From: Tritrichomonas musculus
Taxonomy: Eukaryota > Parabasalia > Tritrichomonadida > Tritrichomonadidae
Assembly: GCA_039105265.1 (NCBI GenBank)
Contig: JAPFFF010000060.1
Coordinates: 682,001-746,000, forward strand
Reading direction: 5' to 3'
DNA length: 64,000 bases
Shown: positions 9,068 through 18,670 of the stretch, piece after piece
Layout: each line of letters opens with the position of its first letter
Numbering within the stretch: position 1 is the first letter of the stretch
Made by a program: the position numbers and the translations under genes
The notes under the pieces: generated by a model
What the model was told of the DNA's origin: nothing
Database searches by the model: none
What the model saw: only the letters and a program-made list of their open reading frames with translations

Positions 9068-12000
9068 TATAATGAAAATTTAAAAATTAATGATTGGAAA
9101 AATGAATTTGATAATGAAAATGATTTACGTGAAAATTTAATTGAAATGTTAGTTTCAGATATTTTAAATAAAGGATATGATGGAGAAAATAATTATAATT
9201 CCATGTATTGGTTCGTGAAAGGTTTAAATATTCCATCACCGAAACCACTTAAACGTTACATAGATTCAGATGATTATTTATTCAAAAATTTAAATAAATA
9301 CAAAATTCATGATTCACTTGATGATTTCAACCGTCAACGTTTACATGAAAAATTCAACCGTGATTTACATAAAAAAGATTCTTCATTTCTTGATGAATTA
9401 ATGAAGCATTCCAAAGATATTCGTGAATTTTGGAGAAGTGATTTATTATATAATTCACCACCAGCTGATGCCTTAAATGATGAGGAATTTTTCCCTGAAG
9501 AAAAACCAAAAGATATTAATTTACGTAATATTAAATCATTTAAAGAATGGCAAAAATTAGATGATGAACAACAAACATTAGTGGATGATATGATGAAATC
9601 ATTATATAAAACACCTACTAATTGGGAAATTAATTTTGAACTTTTAAACAATAAAGGCAAAAAATTGATGTTTCCATTACTCAAAAATTTCTTTCAGGAA
9701 TACATTGACCCATTACCAATGGATAAATACAAAATAGAATTTAAAGTTAAAGGTCAATGGCATTCTAAACCATTAACACCTGAAGTTTATAATAAATTAA
9801 TGGAAAATTTCACTGAAGAACATTTTATATTCGACCTTGATGAAATACCGGCAGAATTTACGGGATTCAATAGTGGAGATAATGCAGATTTACCTGATTG
9901 GTCATTATTTTCATCATTAAGATTTTCAAAATATTTGCATAAAGATAGGGTCCGTAAAGACGTTGGTGGTTCATTCTTTAACTATATAGCTAATGATAAA
10001 GTACCTAAAAAAGTTATTGAGTATTTAAAACGTCTTCAAATATTTGATTCATTAGTGGATGAAAAAGTAAATGTTCTTGAAGAAGCAAAAGAATTCACTC
10101 GAAGTTATTATGATAATTTAACTGGTGATTTAGAATATGAAACCATTGAAATTCCAGCAAAAATTACCAAAACAGCTAAACAACGTGAAGAATTGGATGA
10201 TTGCTGCTTCGTTTATGCTCTCAAACAAACAGGTTATTATTCAGATGATATTTTAAATCAAATACGATTAAGAATTAATAATAGGTATTTATCACAAGGT
10301 TCAATTGAAAAAATATGTCAAGAGTTTAAGATACATATTAAGTTAACATATATTGACGACAGTAGCGATAGAAAAAATAAAAAGACAACGGTTCAACAAT
10401 GCAAAAACAAAGTCCGTAAGTCATATTTGGGAGTCAAAGATGCTGAACCTCAACGAACCCATACATTTAACGTTTATGAAGACCATTATTTCATAGAAGA
10501 GAAAACACCATTTAGTACTTATTATATTAAACATTTAATTGAATGTACCGAGGATAAATTCGATAAAGAATATAATAGTGACCATTGGAGGAAAACCAGA
10601 TATTATATTTCATCATCAAATTTAGTCCGTGAATTAATGAAGCAAGGATATTTTAATCCAATCACTTATGGTCAATATCGAATATTAAAAACTGTTTTCT
10701 ATCATGAATTCGATAAAGATTTAACAAATATTAATTTAGAATATGAACCTGAATATTGCACAAAATTAATAGCTCCAAAAATTGTTAAAGAAAGCGAAAA
10801 CAAAACTGACCCTACTTATTGGTACGCTGACTTTGAAGCTGACGTTTCAGGTAATATTCATAAACCATTTATGTGTGTTCTTCAATCACAAAATGGAAAA
10901 ATTAATGAATGCTTTAAAGGTAAAACATGTAATAAACAATTTCTTGATTTCTTACCTGATCATGCGGTCGTTTATTTCCACAATTTAGCATATGATTTTA
11001 GGATGTTTGCATCATTAGTTAATATCAAAAATACTATAATTAAAGGAACAAAATTAATGAAAGCAAATGTTGAATATAACGATAAAAAGATTTTCTTTAA
11101 AGATTCATTGCCAATGTTGAATTGTAAACTTTCACAATTACCTTCTATGTTTAATTTGGGCATTAATGTTCAAAAAGAAATTTTCCCATACAAATATTAC
11201 ACTCTTGAAAGATTAAATACCAACAAAGGAGTAATTAATGATGCAGGCTTAAATGAAGATCAAAAATGGACAACAGATGATTATGAATTATTTAAATCAA
11301 ACATTGATAAAATCCCTAAATGTAGAATTGATGAAAACCATTTCGACATGTGGTCATATGCAGAATTTTATTGTAAACAAGATGTAAACATCCTTAGACT
11401 TGGATTTAATGAATTCAGAAATGGATTTATTAAAGATTTCAGTATTGACCCATTTAATTTCATTTCCATTTCTTCACTCGCTAATGAAGTATTTAATCAA
11501 CGTGTTTATTATCCTAATGGTAACCTTTATAAATTAGGTGGTCATGTTCGTAAGTTTTGCTCAAAAGCTGTTTATGGAGGACGTTGCATGACTGCTTACA
11601 ATAAAAAATGGCATATATTAAAGCTACTTTGTGATTTCGACGCTGTATCATTATATCCTTCAGCTATGGCACGTTTATATACTGTTGAAGGTAGACCTGA
11701 AGTTATCAAACCTGAACAATTAAACCTTGAATTCCTTTCAAAACAAGGTGCTTACATTGTCGAAATCAAAATTACTAAAGTTAATAAACATTATCCATTC
11801 CCTCTCATTGTTCGTAAAGTAAACGGATTAAATCTTAATGACGATAACTTAAAAGAAGGTGAAACATTAAATATAATTGTCGATAATATATCATTAGAAG
11901 ACCTAATCGAATTTCAAAAAATAGAGTTTGAATTCATCCGCGGTTATTATTGGGCAGGCAAACGTGATTATACAATCCAAAAAGAAATTAAGAAAATATT

Positions 12001-12814
12001 TAATAAAAGACTTGAATATAAGAAGCAACATAACCCACTACAACAATTATATAAATTAATTATGAATTCATGCTACGGTAAAACTATTGAGAAACCAGTT
12101 GATAAAGATATTAAATATATGAATGATGACGATTTAGAGAAATATTGGATCAAAAATTATAATAAAATTATTGAGGACACATTAATTGAGGGTAGAAAGA
12201 CACCACTTCATGCTGTAAAAGTTATTAAACAAATTGAAAATCATTTTAACTTTTCACTTCTTGGTATTCAAGTTCTTTCTATGTCAAAGCGAATTATGAA
12301 TGAAGTAATGTGTTTAGCTTATGATTTAGGATGTCACATTTATTACCAAGATACTGATTCAATGCACATTGAAGTTGATGATTTACCACGACTTGTTAAT
12401 GGTTTTAAAGAAAAATATTATCGTGAATTAATCGGAACTAATTTAGGACAATTTCACAGTGACTTTCCAACTATTAACGGTCATGATGAAATGCCAAAAT
12501 CTATTGAGTCATATTTTCTAATGAAGAAAATGTATATAGATAAATTACAAGATTCCACCGGAGAAATTGATTATATGATTAGAGGTAAAGGTTTGACACA
12601 AAATTCTATTAAATATGCTTACAAAGAATTTGGTAATGATCCCATGAAATTATATGAATCCCTATTTAATGGTAACACACAAACGTTTGATTTAACGAAA
12701 GGTCAACCATGCTTTTCAATGAATAAAAACATGACAGTATCAACTTTAAAGAAATTTGAACGTAAAATAAAAACAACTTATGAAGAAGGCAAACATGAAG
12801 ATTATTTTAAATAG
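9035..12814 (+). CDS. Protein-primed family B DNA polymerase (Polinton PolB)
   Basis: Replicates the element. The N-terminal ~590 residues are specific to this group and include a segment near residue 387 (DDCCFVYALKQTGY) that resembles a cysteine-peptidase-like fold. The exonuclease domain has Exo I DFEAD (~598), Exo II YFHNLAYDF and Exo III YCKQDVNIL. The polymerase domain has motif A DFDAVSLYPS (~867), motif B NSCYGK and motif C YYQDTDS (~1104), plus the KKMYID basic motif. The length is normal for Maverick PolB. The apparent start codon lies inside the terminus of the nested transposon, so the native 5' end is interrupted by that insertion. It ends tail-to-tail with the integrase, overlapping by 8 bp. 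Confidence 0.93.
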   Translation: MSPKQNYVHQLYNENLKINDWKNEFDNENDLRENLIEMLVSDILNKGYDGENNYNSMYWFVKGLNIPSPKPLKRYIDSDDYLFKNLNKYKIHDSLDDFNRQRLHEKFNRDLHKKDSSFLDELMKHSKDIREFWRSDLLYNSPPADALNDEEFFPEEKPKDINLRNIKSFKEWQKLDDEQQTLVDDMMKSLYKTPTNWEINFELLNNKGKKLMFPLLKNFFQEYIDPLPMDKYKIEFKVKGQWHSKPLTPEVYNKLMENFTEEHFIFDLDEIPAEFTGFNSGDNADLPDWSLFSSLRFSKYLHKDRVRKDVGGSFFNYIANDKVPKKVIEYLKRLQIFDSLVDEKVNVLEEAKEFTRSYYDNLTGDLEYETIEIPAKITKTAKQREELDDCCFVYALKQTGYYSDDILNQIRLRINNRYLSQGSIEKICQEFKIHIKLTYIDDSSDRKNKKTTVQQCKNKVRKSYLGVKDAEPQRTHTFNVYEDHYFIEEKTPFSTYYIKHLIECTEDKFDKEYNSDHWRKTRYYISSSNLVRELMKQGYFNPITYGQYRILKTVFYHEFDKDLTNINLEYEPEYCTKLIAPKIVKESENKTDPTYWYADFEADVSGNIHKPFMCVLQSQNGKINECFKGKTCNKQFLDFLPDHAVVYFHNLAYDFRMFASLVNIKNTIIKGTKLMKANVEYNDKKIFFKDSLPMLNCKLSQLPSMFNLGINVQKEIFPYKYYTLERLNTNKGVINDAGLNEDQKWTTDDYELFKSNIDKIPKCRIDENHFDMWSYAEFYCKQDVNILRLGFNEFRNGFIKDFSIDPFNFISISSLANEVFNQRVYYPNGNLYKLGGHVRKFCSKAVYGGRCMTAYNKKWHILKLLCDFDAVSLYPSAMARLYTVEGRPEVIKPEQLNLEFLSKQGAYIVEIKITKVNKHYPFPLIVRKVNGLNLNDDNLKEGETLNIIVDNISLEDLIEFQKIEFEFIRGYYWAGKRDYTIQKEIKKIFNKRLEYKKQHNPLQQLYKLIMNSCYGKTIEKPVDKDIKYMNDDDLEKYWIKNYNKIIEDTLIEGRKTPLHAVKVIKQIENHFNFSLLGIQVLSMSKRIMNEVMCLAYDLGCHIYYQDTDSMHIEVDDLPRLVNGFKEKYYRELIGTNLGQFHSDFPTINGHDEMPKSIESYFLMKKMYIDKLQDSTGEIDYMIRGKGLTQNSIKYAYKEFGNDPMKLYESLFNGNTQTFDLTKGQPCFSMNKNMTVSTLKKFERKIKTTYEEGKHEDYFK

Positions 12815-13900
12815 GATCTAATAAATATCTTGGTAATAATTGAATTCTATTTTTACCATTAAGTTTTCCTTCTACTTTAAATAATCCATTTTCTTTACCA
12901 ATAACTTTAAACTCTCCTGGTTGAATTATTGATCTTCTTTTCATCATTGGATCTTTTTCATTATAAACTTTAACATTTACTCCATCATTAATATTAAAAC
13001 TTGCATTATTTTTAATTTCCCAATTAGCTTGTAATATTCTCCTCACAATATAATTTTCAAGTTCTGGATCATCATTTACCATCTTTGGTGTTACACTAAA
13101 ACCTGCCCATTTACTCAATCCTCTATGTGGTGCATTATTGTATTGATTAACTATTTCATTCATTACTTCAGGAGTTATTACACCAATTTTCATATTATAC
13201 GCCATATCTCTAATGGTTCTAATTACTCTATCAATAATTCCTAAACTTGAATGCAAAGGATCATTTTTTACATCTTCCTGTTCTTTCTTCATGAAATCGG
13301 GATAGTTACCCATTACTTGTCTAGTCACTGGTTTAAAATCAATTCCTCGTGAATTATAAAATGTTTCCCAAGCCAACTTTGAATTAAAACTTCCTTCACC
13401 ATCACCTGTTAAATGTTTTACATTAGCACCTTTCTCAATCATTCTATTTAATGCTCTCAAATATGAAACAGTTGATTTAATAGTTCCTTTTGAAAATTCA
13501 TTTTCTCCCACTACATCATTTAATAATTCAACAAATAAGTATTTAGTATTCACATTTATTGCTACCAAATAACCCAATTTTCCACAAAACATTAAATCAA
13601 TCATCCATGTGTTCTTTTCTGCAACTTTATGCAATTGATAATGTTTTATATTTTGTTTTAAAGGAAATGATGAAGGAATTTTTCCCTTTTCTTCTTTCAG
13701 TTCTGGGTTAATTAGTTTTAAAGCATTGATTTTATCTTTACTTTTATATCCAAATAATCCCGTAAATGGTATTTTATCATATTTTATAGTCGTCCCAGGT
13801 TGTTGAAAATATTTTCGTTTATAATCTTCATACCAATTATTAATTGATCTTCTTTCTCTATTCCATCCACTTGTGACTTTAACAAAATTGTCATATGTTA
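12807..13900 (-). pseudogene. Polinton retroviral-type (DDE) integrase, broken
   Basis: Inserts the element into the host genome. The catalytic core is readable: a WMIDLMF strand with the first acidic residue, the TGDGEGSF strand with the second, then a helix LGIIDRVIRTIRDMAYN typical of Polinton c-integrases. A C-terminal part follows (INDGVNVKVYN...RRSIIQPGEFKV) resembling the SH3-like tail. Coding sequence appears to continue upstream of the main frame (12807-13634) to about 13900, so the gene looks broken, with about one break. It converges on PolB. The family call is firm. Confidence 0.85.
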
Positions 13901-13928
13901 ATAAATTTATTTTTCAAATTTTTTATTT

Positions 13929-14087
13929 CTATATAAATGTGATGGTTTCGCCATCTAAATATCCATCACATGTAGCACGGCAATATTGAAAAGAAATATA
14001 TTTATCATTACGAGAATTAACGAACTCAGGAGGAAATTTATTTTCATAGTCACGAGTGATAAAGTAAGTTTTGGTTGTTTTATGCAT
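13929..14087 (-). CDS. Small Polinton ORF, 52 aa
   Basis: ATG to TAG without interruption, preceded on its strand by an AT-rich leader like those of the other element genes. It begins MHKTTKTYFITRDYENKFPP and ends with CDGYLDGETITFI. It has several aromatic residues and two Cys, with no membrane segment. It could be a small real gene or the remains of a longer one; no family recognised. Confidence 0.35.
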   Translation of the reverse strand: MHKTTKTYFITRDYENKFPPEFVNSRNDKYISFQYCRATCDGYLDGETITFI

Positions 14088-14169
14088 TTATGATTTGATA
14101 AAAATAAAAATATATGAATTTAAAACATGTAGCCTTTGGCTGCAGAATTCTTTTAGAATTCGTCTGGGT

Positions 14170-14520
14170 CTATTTCGAGAAAATTTCATAATTTTCGATT
14201 AAATAGTTTTTAATTATTGGTATTAATGAATATGCTTTTTGGGACATGAATGAATCAAGCTTGAAATCATTTTTCTTGATATCTTCTGTTAATCCTTCAT
14301 TTATTAAATCAACGTATTCATTAACTTTAACTTCAAATGTTTCCTCGCATATGGCAATTAATTTTTGGCAACATTCCTGATTTATTTCTTTATCATTAGT
14401 TATTTCATCATATAAATCGAAAACGATGTCGAAAATATGATCGTAAATAGCATTTTTGCTAATGACATCATTTATGACTACATTAAGCCATAAATCAATG
14501 ATTGTATCATTTATTTTCAT
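14170..14520 (-). CDS. Polinton protein of unknown function, 116 aa
   Basis: A complete, acidic, helix-rich ORF with an ATG start, 26 bp downstream of the next gene on the same strand. Features include an N-terminal NDTIIDLWLNVVINDV segment and two Cys in a QECCQKLIAICEETF motif. No homologous domain is recognised. Its position beside the capsid candidate suggests a virion or morphogenesis role, but this is inference from gene order only. Confidence 0.55.
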   Translation of the reverse strand: MKINDTIIDLWLNVVINDVISKNAIYDHIFDIVFDLYDEITNDKEINQECCQKLIAICEETFEVKVNEYVDLINEGLTEDIKKNDFKLDSFMSQKAYSLIPIIKNYLIENYEIFSK

Positions 14521-14546
14521 TTATATTAGGATAAAAATTTATAAAT

Positions 14547-15017
14547 TTAAAACAAGTCTGGGTCTATTTCATCTTCGTTTATGTTACATTTACTAGCTAA
14601 TTCGTTGACTATTTCAACTTTAGCCTCAGACCTATTTTTAATGAATTCATTAAGTTTATTTTGATTTTCACATTCTTTTACTATACATTCATGATAAAAT
14701 GATGTTTTATAATTTATTCTATCAGCTTTAATATAAGCTTTCATCATTCGTATTTGTGATCCTGACGTTAGACCACCAAATGAACGTCTAGGAATAGTTA
14801 ACCATTCACACTGAGGGAATAACTCTCTAAATTCTTTATATGTCATGACATTTTGGGTATTATTTTTATAAACTAATGAAAGAAATAATATCTTTACGTT
14901 CATTTTGTATTTATAGAATTTATCAGTTATGAAGTCATCAAAATATACTTGAACAGCTTTAAGTTCTGATTCAGGAAGTTTTTCGAATAACTTATTAATG
15001 TTGATGTATTCACTCAT
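14547..15017 (-). CDS. Polinton protein of unknown function, 156 aa
   Basis: A complete ORF with an ATG start, between the capsid candidate and the 116-aa gene, all on one strand and closely spaced. The N terminus is helical and acidic (LFEKLPESELKAVQVYFDDF). The middle is basic with PRRSFGGLTSGSQIRMMKAY. The end is highly acidic (INEDEIDPDLF). It could be the smaller (penton-like) virion protein or a protease by position, but I see no jelly-roll signature and no clear His-Asp-Cys pattern. Confidence 0.55.
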   Translation of the reverse strand: MSEYININKLFEKLPESELKAVQVYFDDFITDKFYKYKMNVKILFLSLVYKNNTQNVMTYKEFRELFPQCEWLTIPRRSFGGLTSGSQIRMMKAYIKADRINYKTSFYHECIVKECENQNKLNEFIKNRSEAKVEIVNELASKCNINEDEIDPDLF

Positions 15018-15087
15018 TTATATAGAAATAAAAAATTTGAAAAATAAATTTTAAATAGATTTAAAAATTTTTGAAAAAGTTTAAAAC

Positions 15088-16770
15088 TTACTCATAACCG
15101 AATGGAACACCTTTAGGGAAATATTCAACGCCATTAACAGACCAAGTAAAGTATGTATCGCTACATACCCATGCCTCGGGACTCGGTGGATGTTGTTCTT
15201 TATGTTCTAAATCAGGAATGAAATATGTATCATCATCACCTCGGTATAATGGTTGACCACGGAAAGTGACAGTTACTGAATTATTACCAGTATCGATTCC
15301 ATCAAATACATAACCAGCATTTGAACGTTCAAGTTGGAAGTTAATACCAAAACTTGTACCATCACTTCTGCAGTTTGTATAACGTTTACCAGTTACTGGA
15401 TCATTTAATGGTTGAGTAAATGAATCCTCAAATTCTTGTGTAGCTTCAAGTGAACCATCTAATTCATTAGCGATTAATTGATGTTGGTAAAATCGGGCGC
15501 TACATGTACTTCTGAATTCAGTGTCTGGATAAGTTCTCTTATTAACGACTAATTGAACATTTTGATACATGATATTTTCAAAACATGTAATATCTCCTGG
15601 AGTTCGTGGGAACATCATCGTAATATTAGTAGCATTTCTGAGAGGAATTGATTTGGAAATTTCTAAACCATTAACTTTGGCACTACCTTCAAATATTTCA
15701 CGTGTTAATTCTTGTGATGGAACTAATAATGGAGTACGTAATTCATTAACGAGTCCTTGATATACACCAGGTTTGAGTCCAAATCCTGCAAGATTTGAAC
15801 GTCCTAATTGAATGGTACCACCTAAAACTTGCAATGTTATTTTACCAACTTTCATATCAATTCCATTTGCATCTGAACCAACAGTAACTTTTAATGACCC
15901 ATCAGCAGGTTCTGAATTTGCACCAGCTTTATATTCGATGACTATATTTGATGGATTACCTACTTGTGTGAATTTACGAGTAATTGGAACGACAGCTGGC
16001 ATTTCTTCATCAATTGGTTTATCTTCAAGGAATTGTAAAGTTTCTTTGACAACGTTTGGATTAACTTGACACCAAACCATTGCACGTAATGAGGTTTTAA
16101 CTTCTTCTTCAATTTCACCACAAATTGCGTTGGGGTAAAGTTGCCATGCCTGAAGAGCTAACTGGTCAATAAATGGTATTGTCAACTCAATTGTAAATGT
16201 GTGTGGTTGACCATCTGCTATATCCTTTAAATCAATATAACATCCACATATAGATGGTGAATATTGACTGACATTTTCCCATGTTGAATGAGAGAATTTA
16301 GAAGTAGCTTTTGCATCTCGTGGTTTAATTGAGTTATAAGCGAATGATTCACGTTGCAATTCATCTTGTCTGTATGTATCTAAAAGTTTTCCATTAACCC
16401 AAAATCTACAATCTTCATAAAATTCAACAGCATTTTTGAAACCAACAAATATTTTCATTAATCCGTTAGTATCTGCTGAAACATCAATTTTATCAGAAAG
16501 TTTTAATTGAAAATCTAAAAGTATTGTTGAAAAAGATTTTTCAATTTGTGAAATAGTATGTCCTGAATGAGTGAGTTTTATACGTGTTTTGGTACCTACT
16601 GGAAGGGGAGCATCTTTATCTTTGAATTCTTCCATAATCCATGAAAATGAATTATCACCACCATTTCGTTGAATTAAATGTCTTAATTAATTTTGAAAGA
16701 ATGAGAGAATATCTCCTTCATCATTTCCTAAATTTTTCGTTTGAGCGTTTAAGTATGTCATTTTAAATAT
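15088..16770 (-). CDS. Polinton major capsid protein candidate (double jelly-roll)
   Basis: The main frame (15088-16635) gives 515 residues, rich in beta-strand-forming and aromatic residues (DKIDVSADTNGLMKIFVGF, YTNCRSDGTSFGINFQLER). It has a sharp C-terminal strand set (DTYFTWSVNGVEYFPKGVPFGYE). Length, composition and position between PolB/integrase and the packaging ATPase match the protein proposed as the double-jelly-roll major capsid protein in Trichomonas Mavericks. A short coding-like stretch precedes the main frame, so the true 5' end may be near 16,760 with about one break. Virion formation by these elements is a hypothesis in the literature. Confidence 0.65.
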
Positions 16771-16874
16771 TGAAAAAAAATTAAATAATAAGTTAATAAA
16801 GAAAAGAATTTATAGTTTTGAAAAAAATAAATGAATTAAGAAATGAAAAATAAATTTTTTACATTAATGAAAAT

Positions 16875-17195
16875 ATGGCATTTGGAAGTTGGTTTAAAAA
16901 TATTGTGAACGGAGCTAAAAACATAATTGGCAAAATAGTTCCAAAAGTAAAGAAAGCAGTTGAAACAGTTGGTAGATTTGCACCATTGATAGGACAAGCT
17001 GGTGATTTAATAGGTGGAAGTGCTGGTGAGGTAATAAATACAATCGGAAATGGTGTGAGTAAATTAAATGACAGAATTAATTATAAAGGTGGAAACGTTA
17101 ACGCGTTAGGTGCGAATGGTGCAGGAGCTAGAAGAATTGTTGGAGCGAACGGAGCAGGTATTAGAAGGTTTGATATTCCATTACTGAAGGAATAA
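16875..17195 (+). CDS. Amphipathic pVI-like minor virion protein candidate, 106 aa
   Basis: A complete ORF. Residues 1-27 (MAFGSWFKNIVNGAKNIIGK onward) form an amphipathic, Trp/Phe- and Lys-containing helix, followed by a glycine-rich hydrophobic stretch (PLIGQAGDLIGGSAGEVI). A basic tail contains two copies of GANGAG.RR. The adenovirus membrane-lytic protein VI begins with a similar AFSWGSLWSGIKNF-type amphipathic segment, and equivalent small proteins are coded near capsid genes in related viruses. It diverges from the capsid candidate (opposite strand, about 100 bp apart). Similarity is by pattern only. Confidence 0.5.
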   Translation: MAFGSWFKNIVNGAKNIIGKIVPKVKKAVETVGRFAPLIGQAGDLIGGSAGEVINTIGNGVSKLNDRINYKGGNVNALGANGAGARRIVGANGAGIRRFDIPLLKE

Positions 17196-17204
17196 AAATA
17201 AACA

Positions 17205-17348
17205 TTAAGAATAAAGTTTTTTGGCAATATCTGGATCTAACGGAGGTGGTTTATCGTTTAATGTTGGGGAAAGTTTCACAATGTGAATGAGTAAATTAGC
17301 GAGTTCAATAATTGTTAAACAACCAAGAAAAATTACTGATAAACTCAT
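17205..17348 (-). CDS. Small single-span membrane protein, 47 aa
   Basis: ATG to TAA without interruption. Residues 2-26 form one hydrophobic membrane span (SVIFLGCLTIIELANLLIHI), followed by a short Pro-rich tail (NDKPPPLDPDIAKKLYS). It sits in the gap between the pVI-like gene and the coiled-coil gene, with an AT-rich leader like its neighbours. Small membrane proteins are common in virus-like elements, but the function is unknown. Shorter than usual gene callers accept. Confidence 0.5.
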   Translation of the reverse strand: MSLSVIFLGCLTIIELANLLIHIVKLSPTLNDKPPPLDPDIAKKLYS

Positions 17349-17418
17349 TTATTATTAATTAAAAATTTTTATTTTTGTTTTTAATTAAAGATCTTTGATC
17401 AGAATTATTTCATAATTC

Positions 17419-17778
17419 ATGGATTTAAAAGTTATTGAACCAATTAAAAACTATTTAAAAGAATTTAAAACAGTCGATGAATTTAATTTATGGTATTCAA
17501 AAAATAAGGAAGAAGTGGATAAGTTAACGACTCATAAATTAAACAAACTTTATCATATAATTGGTTATAGAATTACAAAAATAAAGGGTGTGTTGATGTT
17601 AAAGAAATGGGTTGAAAAAGAGGAAAAAGAAATAGTAAGTAAGGCTTCGCCCAGGACGGATGCCATTGAAGAATTAAGGAATGAAATAAATGAAATCAGA
17701 AATACAGTAAATAAAATTATATCATTTCTTCAGGAATCGTCAAGTTCTATTGATGTATTACCGCCATCGACAACTTGA
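17419..17778 (+). CDS. Coiled-coil protein of unknown function, 119 aa
   Basis: A complete ORF. It is helix-rich and highly charged, with a predicted coiled coil over about residues 75-108 (AIEELRNEINEIRNTVNKII) and a Ser/Pro-rich end. The gene overlaps the 3' end of the packaging ATPase gene by about 50 bp, tail-to-tail, as is usual in compact elements. No family recognised. Confidence 0.55.
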   Translation: MDLKVIEPIKNYLKEFKTVDEFNLWYSKNKEEVDKLTTHKLNKLYHIIGYRITKIKGVLMLKKWVEKEEKEIVSKASPRTDAIEELRNEINEIRNTVNKIISFLQESSSSIDVLPPSTT

Positions 17779-18563
17779 ATGATCATATATGGATGACTTT
17801 CACAATCTTCAGTTTTTCGTTTCAATATTTTTGAATACATTTCATAAAATTCGTCAAATGATAAATTAGATGCTGATTGTGAATAAATATAACGTAATTG
17901 TTGTTTATTGAAACATGGAAATATAAATAATGTTGATATTTCATTTTTAACATGAGGTTTTAATCCTTTCCAACCTTGAATTAAAAGGAGGAATGAAAAA
18001 TTTATATGTCTACATCTACGTATTAATTGGCTAAAATAAGATTCTTCTGAAGAAAAGAGTTTACTATTTGAGATATCATCGAATAAAACGATTGTATGCA
18101 ATACTTCTCGGTTGAAATCCGAAACGGCAAGCATTTTAAACATATCCTCTTTTTGTTGATCATCTATTTTATCCTGCAAGTTTTCCCGTTTGATAAGATT
18201 ATATAAATTCTTTGCTGAGATTAAATCCTTCATAAATTCAACAGCTTCTTGTTCACTAATTATAATATATGGAATCATAAGAAGAGGTTTTAAAGCTAAA
18301 AATGTTTTATCTGATTCTTGACCGTCTTTTGTAACGTAGATAAATAAGTGATGAGTGTTTAATACACCTAATTTGATGATTTCCTTTAATGCTATCACAG
18401 TCTTTCCTGATGATTGCTTACCAACTATGACGTTAACACTATTTAACCTAATATTAACCTCAGGGTGTATTTCAGAAATTAGGCTTTCATTTTTATCCAT
18501 AGCATAGGTTTTTAACGTATGCATAACGTGTGTTTTAATCATATTCTCTAATGATGTGTTCAT
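17730..18563 (-). CDS. FtsK/HerA-type DNA-packaging ATPase (A32-like)
   Basis: A P-loop ATPase thought to pump element DNA into a capsid. Walker A is GKQSSGKT (residues 48-55), preceded by the strand VNVIVG. Walker B is the hydrophobic strand TIVLFDD near residue 160. Downstream QLIRRCRHINFSFLLLIQG fits sensor motifs of the A32/HerA family. The length (277 aa) is usual for Polinton ATPases. It looks whole. Its presence beside a capsid candidate supports the virus-like view of the element. Confidence 0.85.
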   Translation of the reverse strand: MNTSLENMIKTHVMHTLKTYAMDKNESLISEIHPEVNIRLNSVNVIVGKQSSGKTVIALKEIIKLGVLNTHHLFIYVTKDGQESDKTFLALKPLLMIPYIIISEQEAVEFMKDLISAKNLYNLIKRENLQDKIDDQQKEDMFKMLAVSDFNREVLHTIVLFDDISNSKLFSSEESYFSQLIRRCRHINFSFLLLIQGWKGLKPHVKNEISTLFIFPCFNKQQLRYIYSQSASNLSFDEFYEMYSKILKRKTEDCESHPYMIIQVVDGGNTSIELDDS

Positions 18564-18670
18564 TTTCTATGTATTAATGTAAAAGTTTATTTTAATTATT
18601 GATAAAAATATATTTTTAAGTTTATTAATCATTAACTGAAATTAGATATTAACACATTTCTTAAAATTTA

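Noticed and set aside
10782-11163. Small ORFs overlapping PolB in other frames
   Set aside because: Shadow frames of the polymerase gene with no own features.
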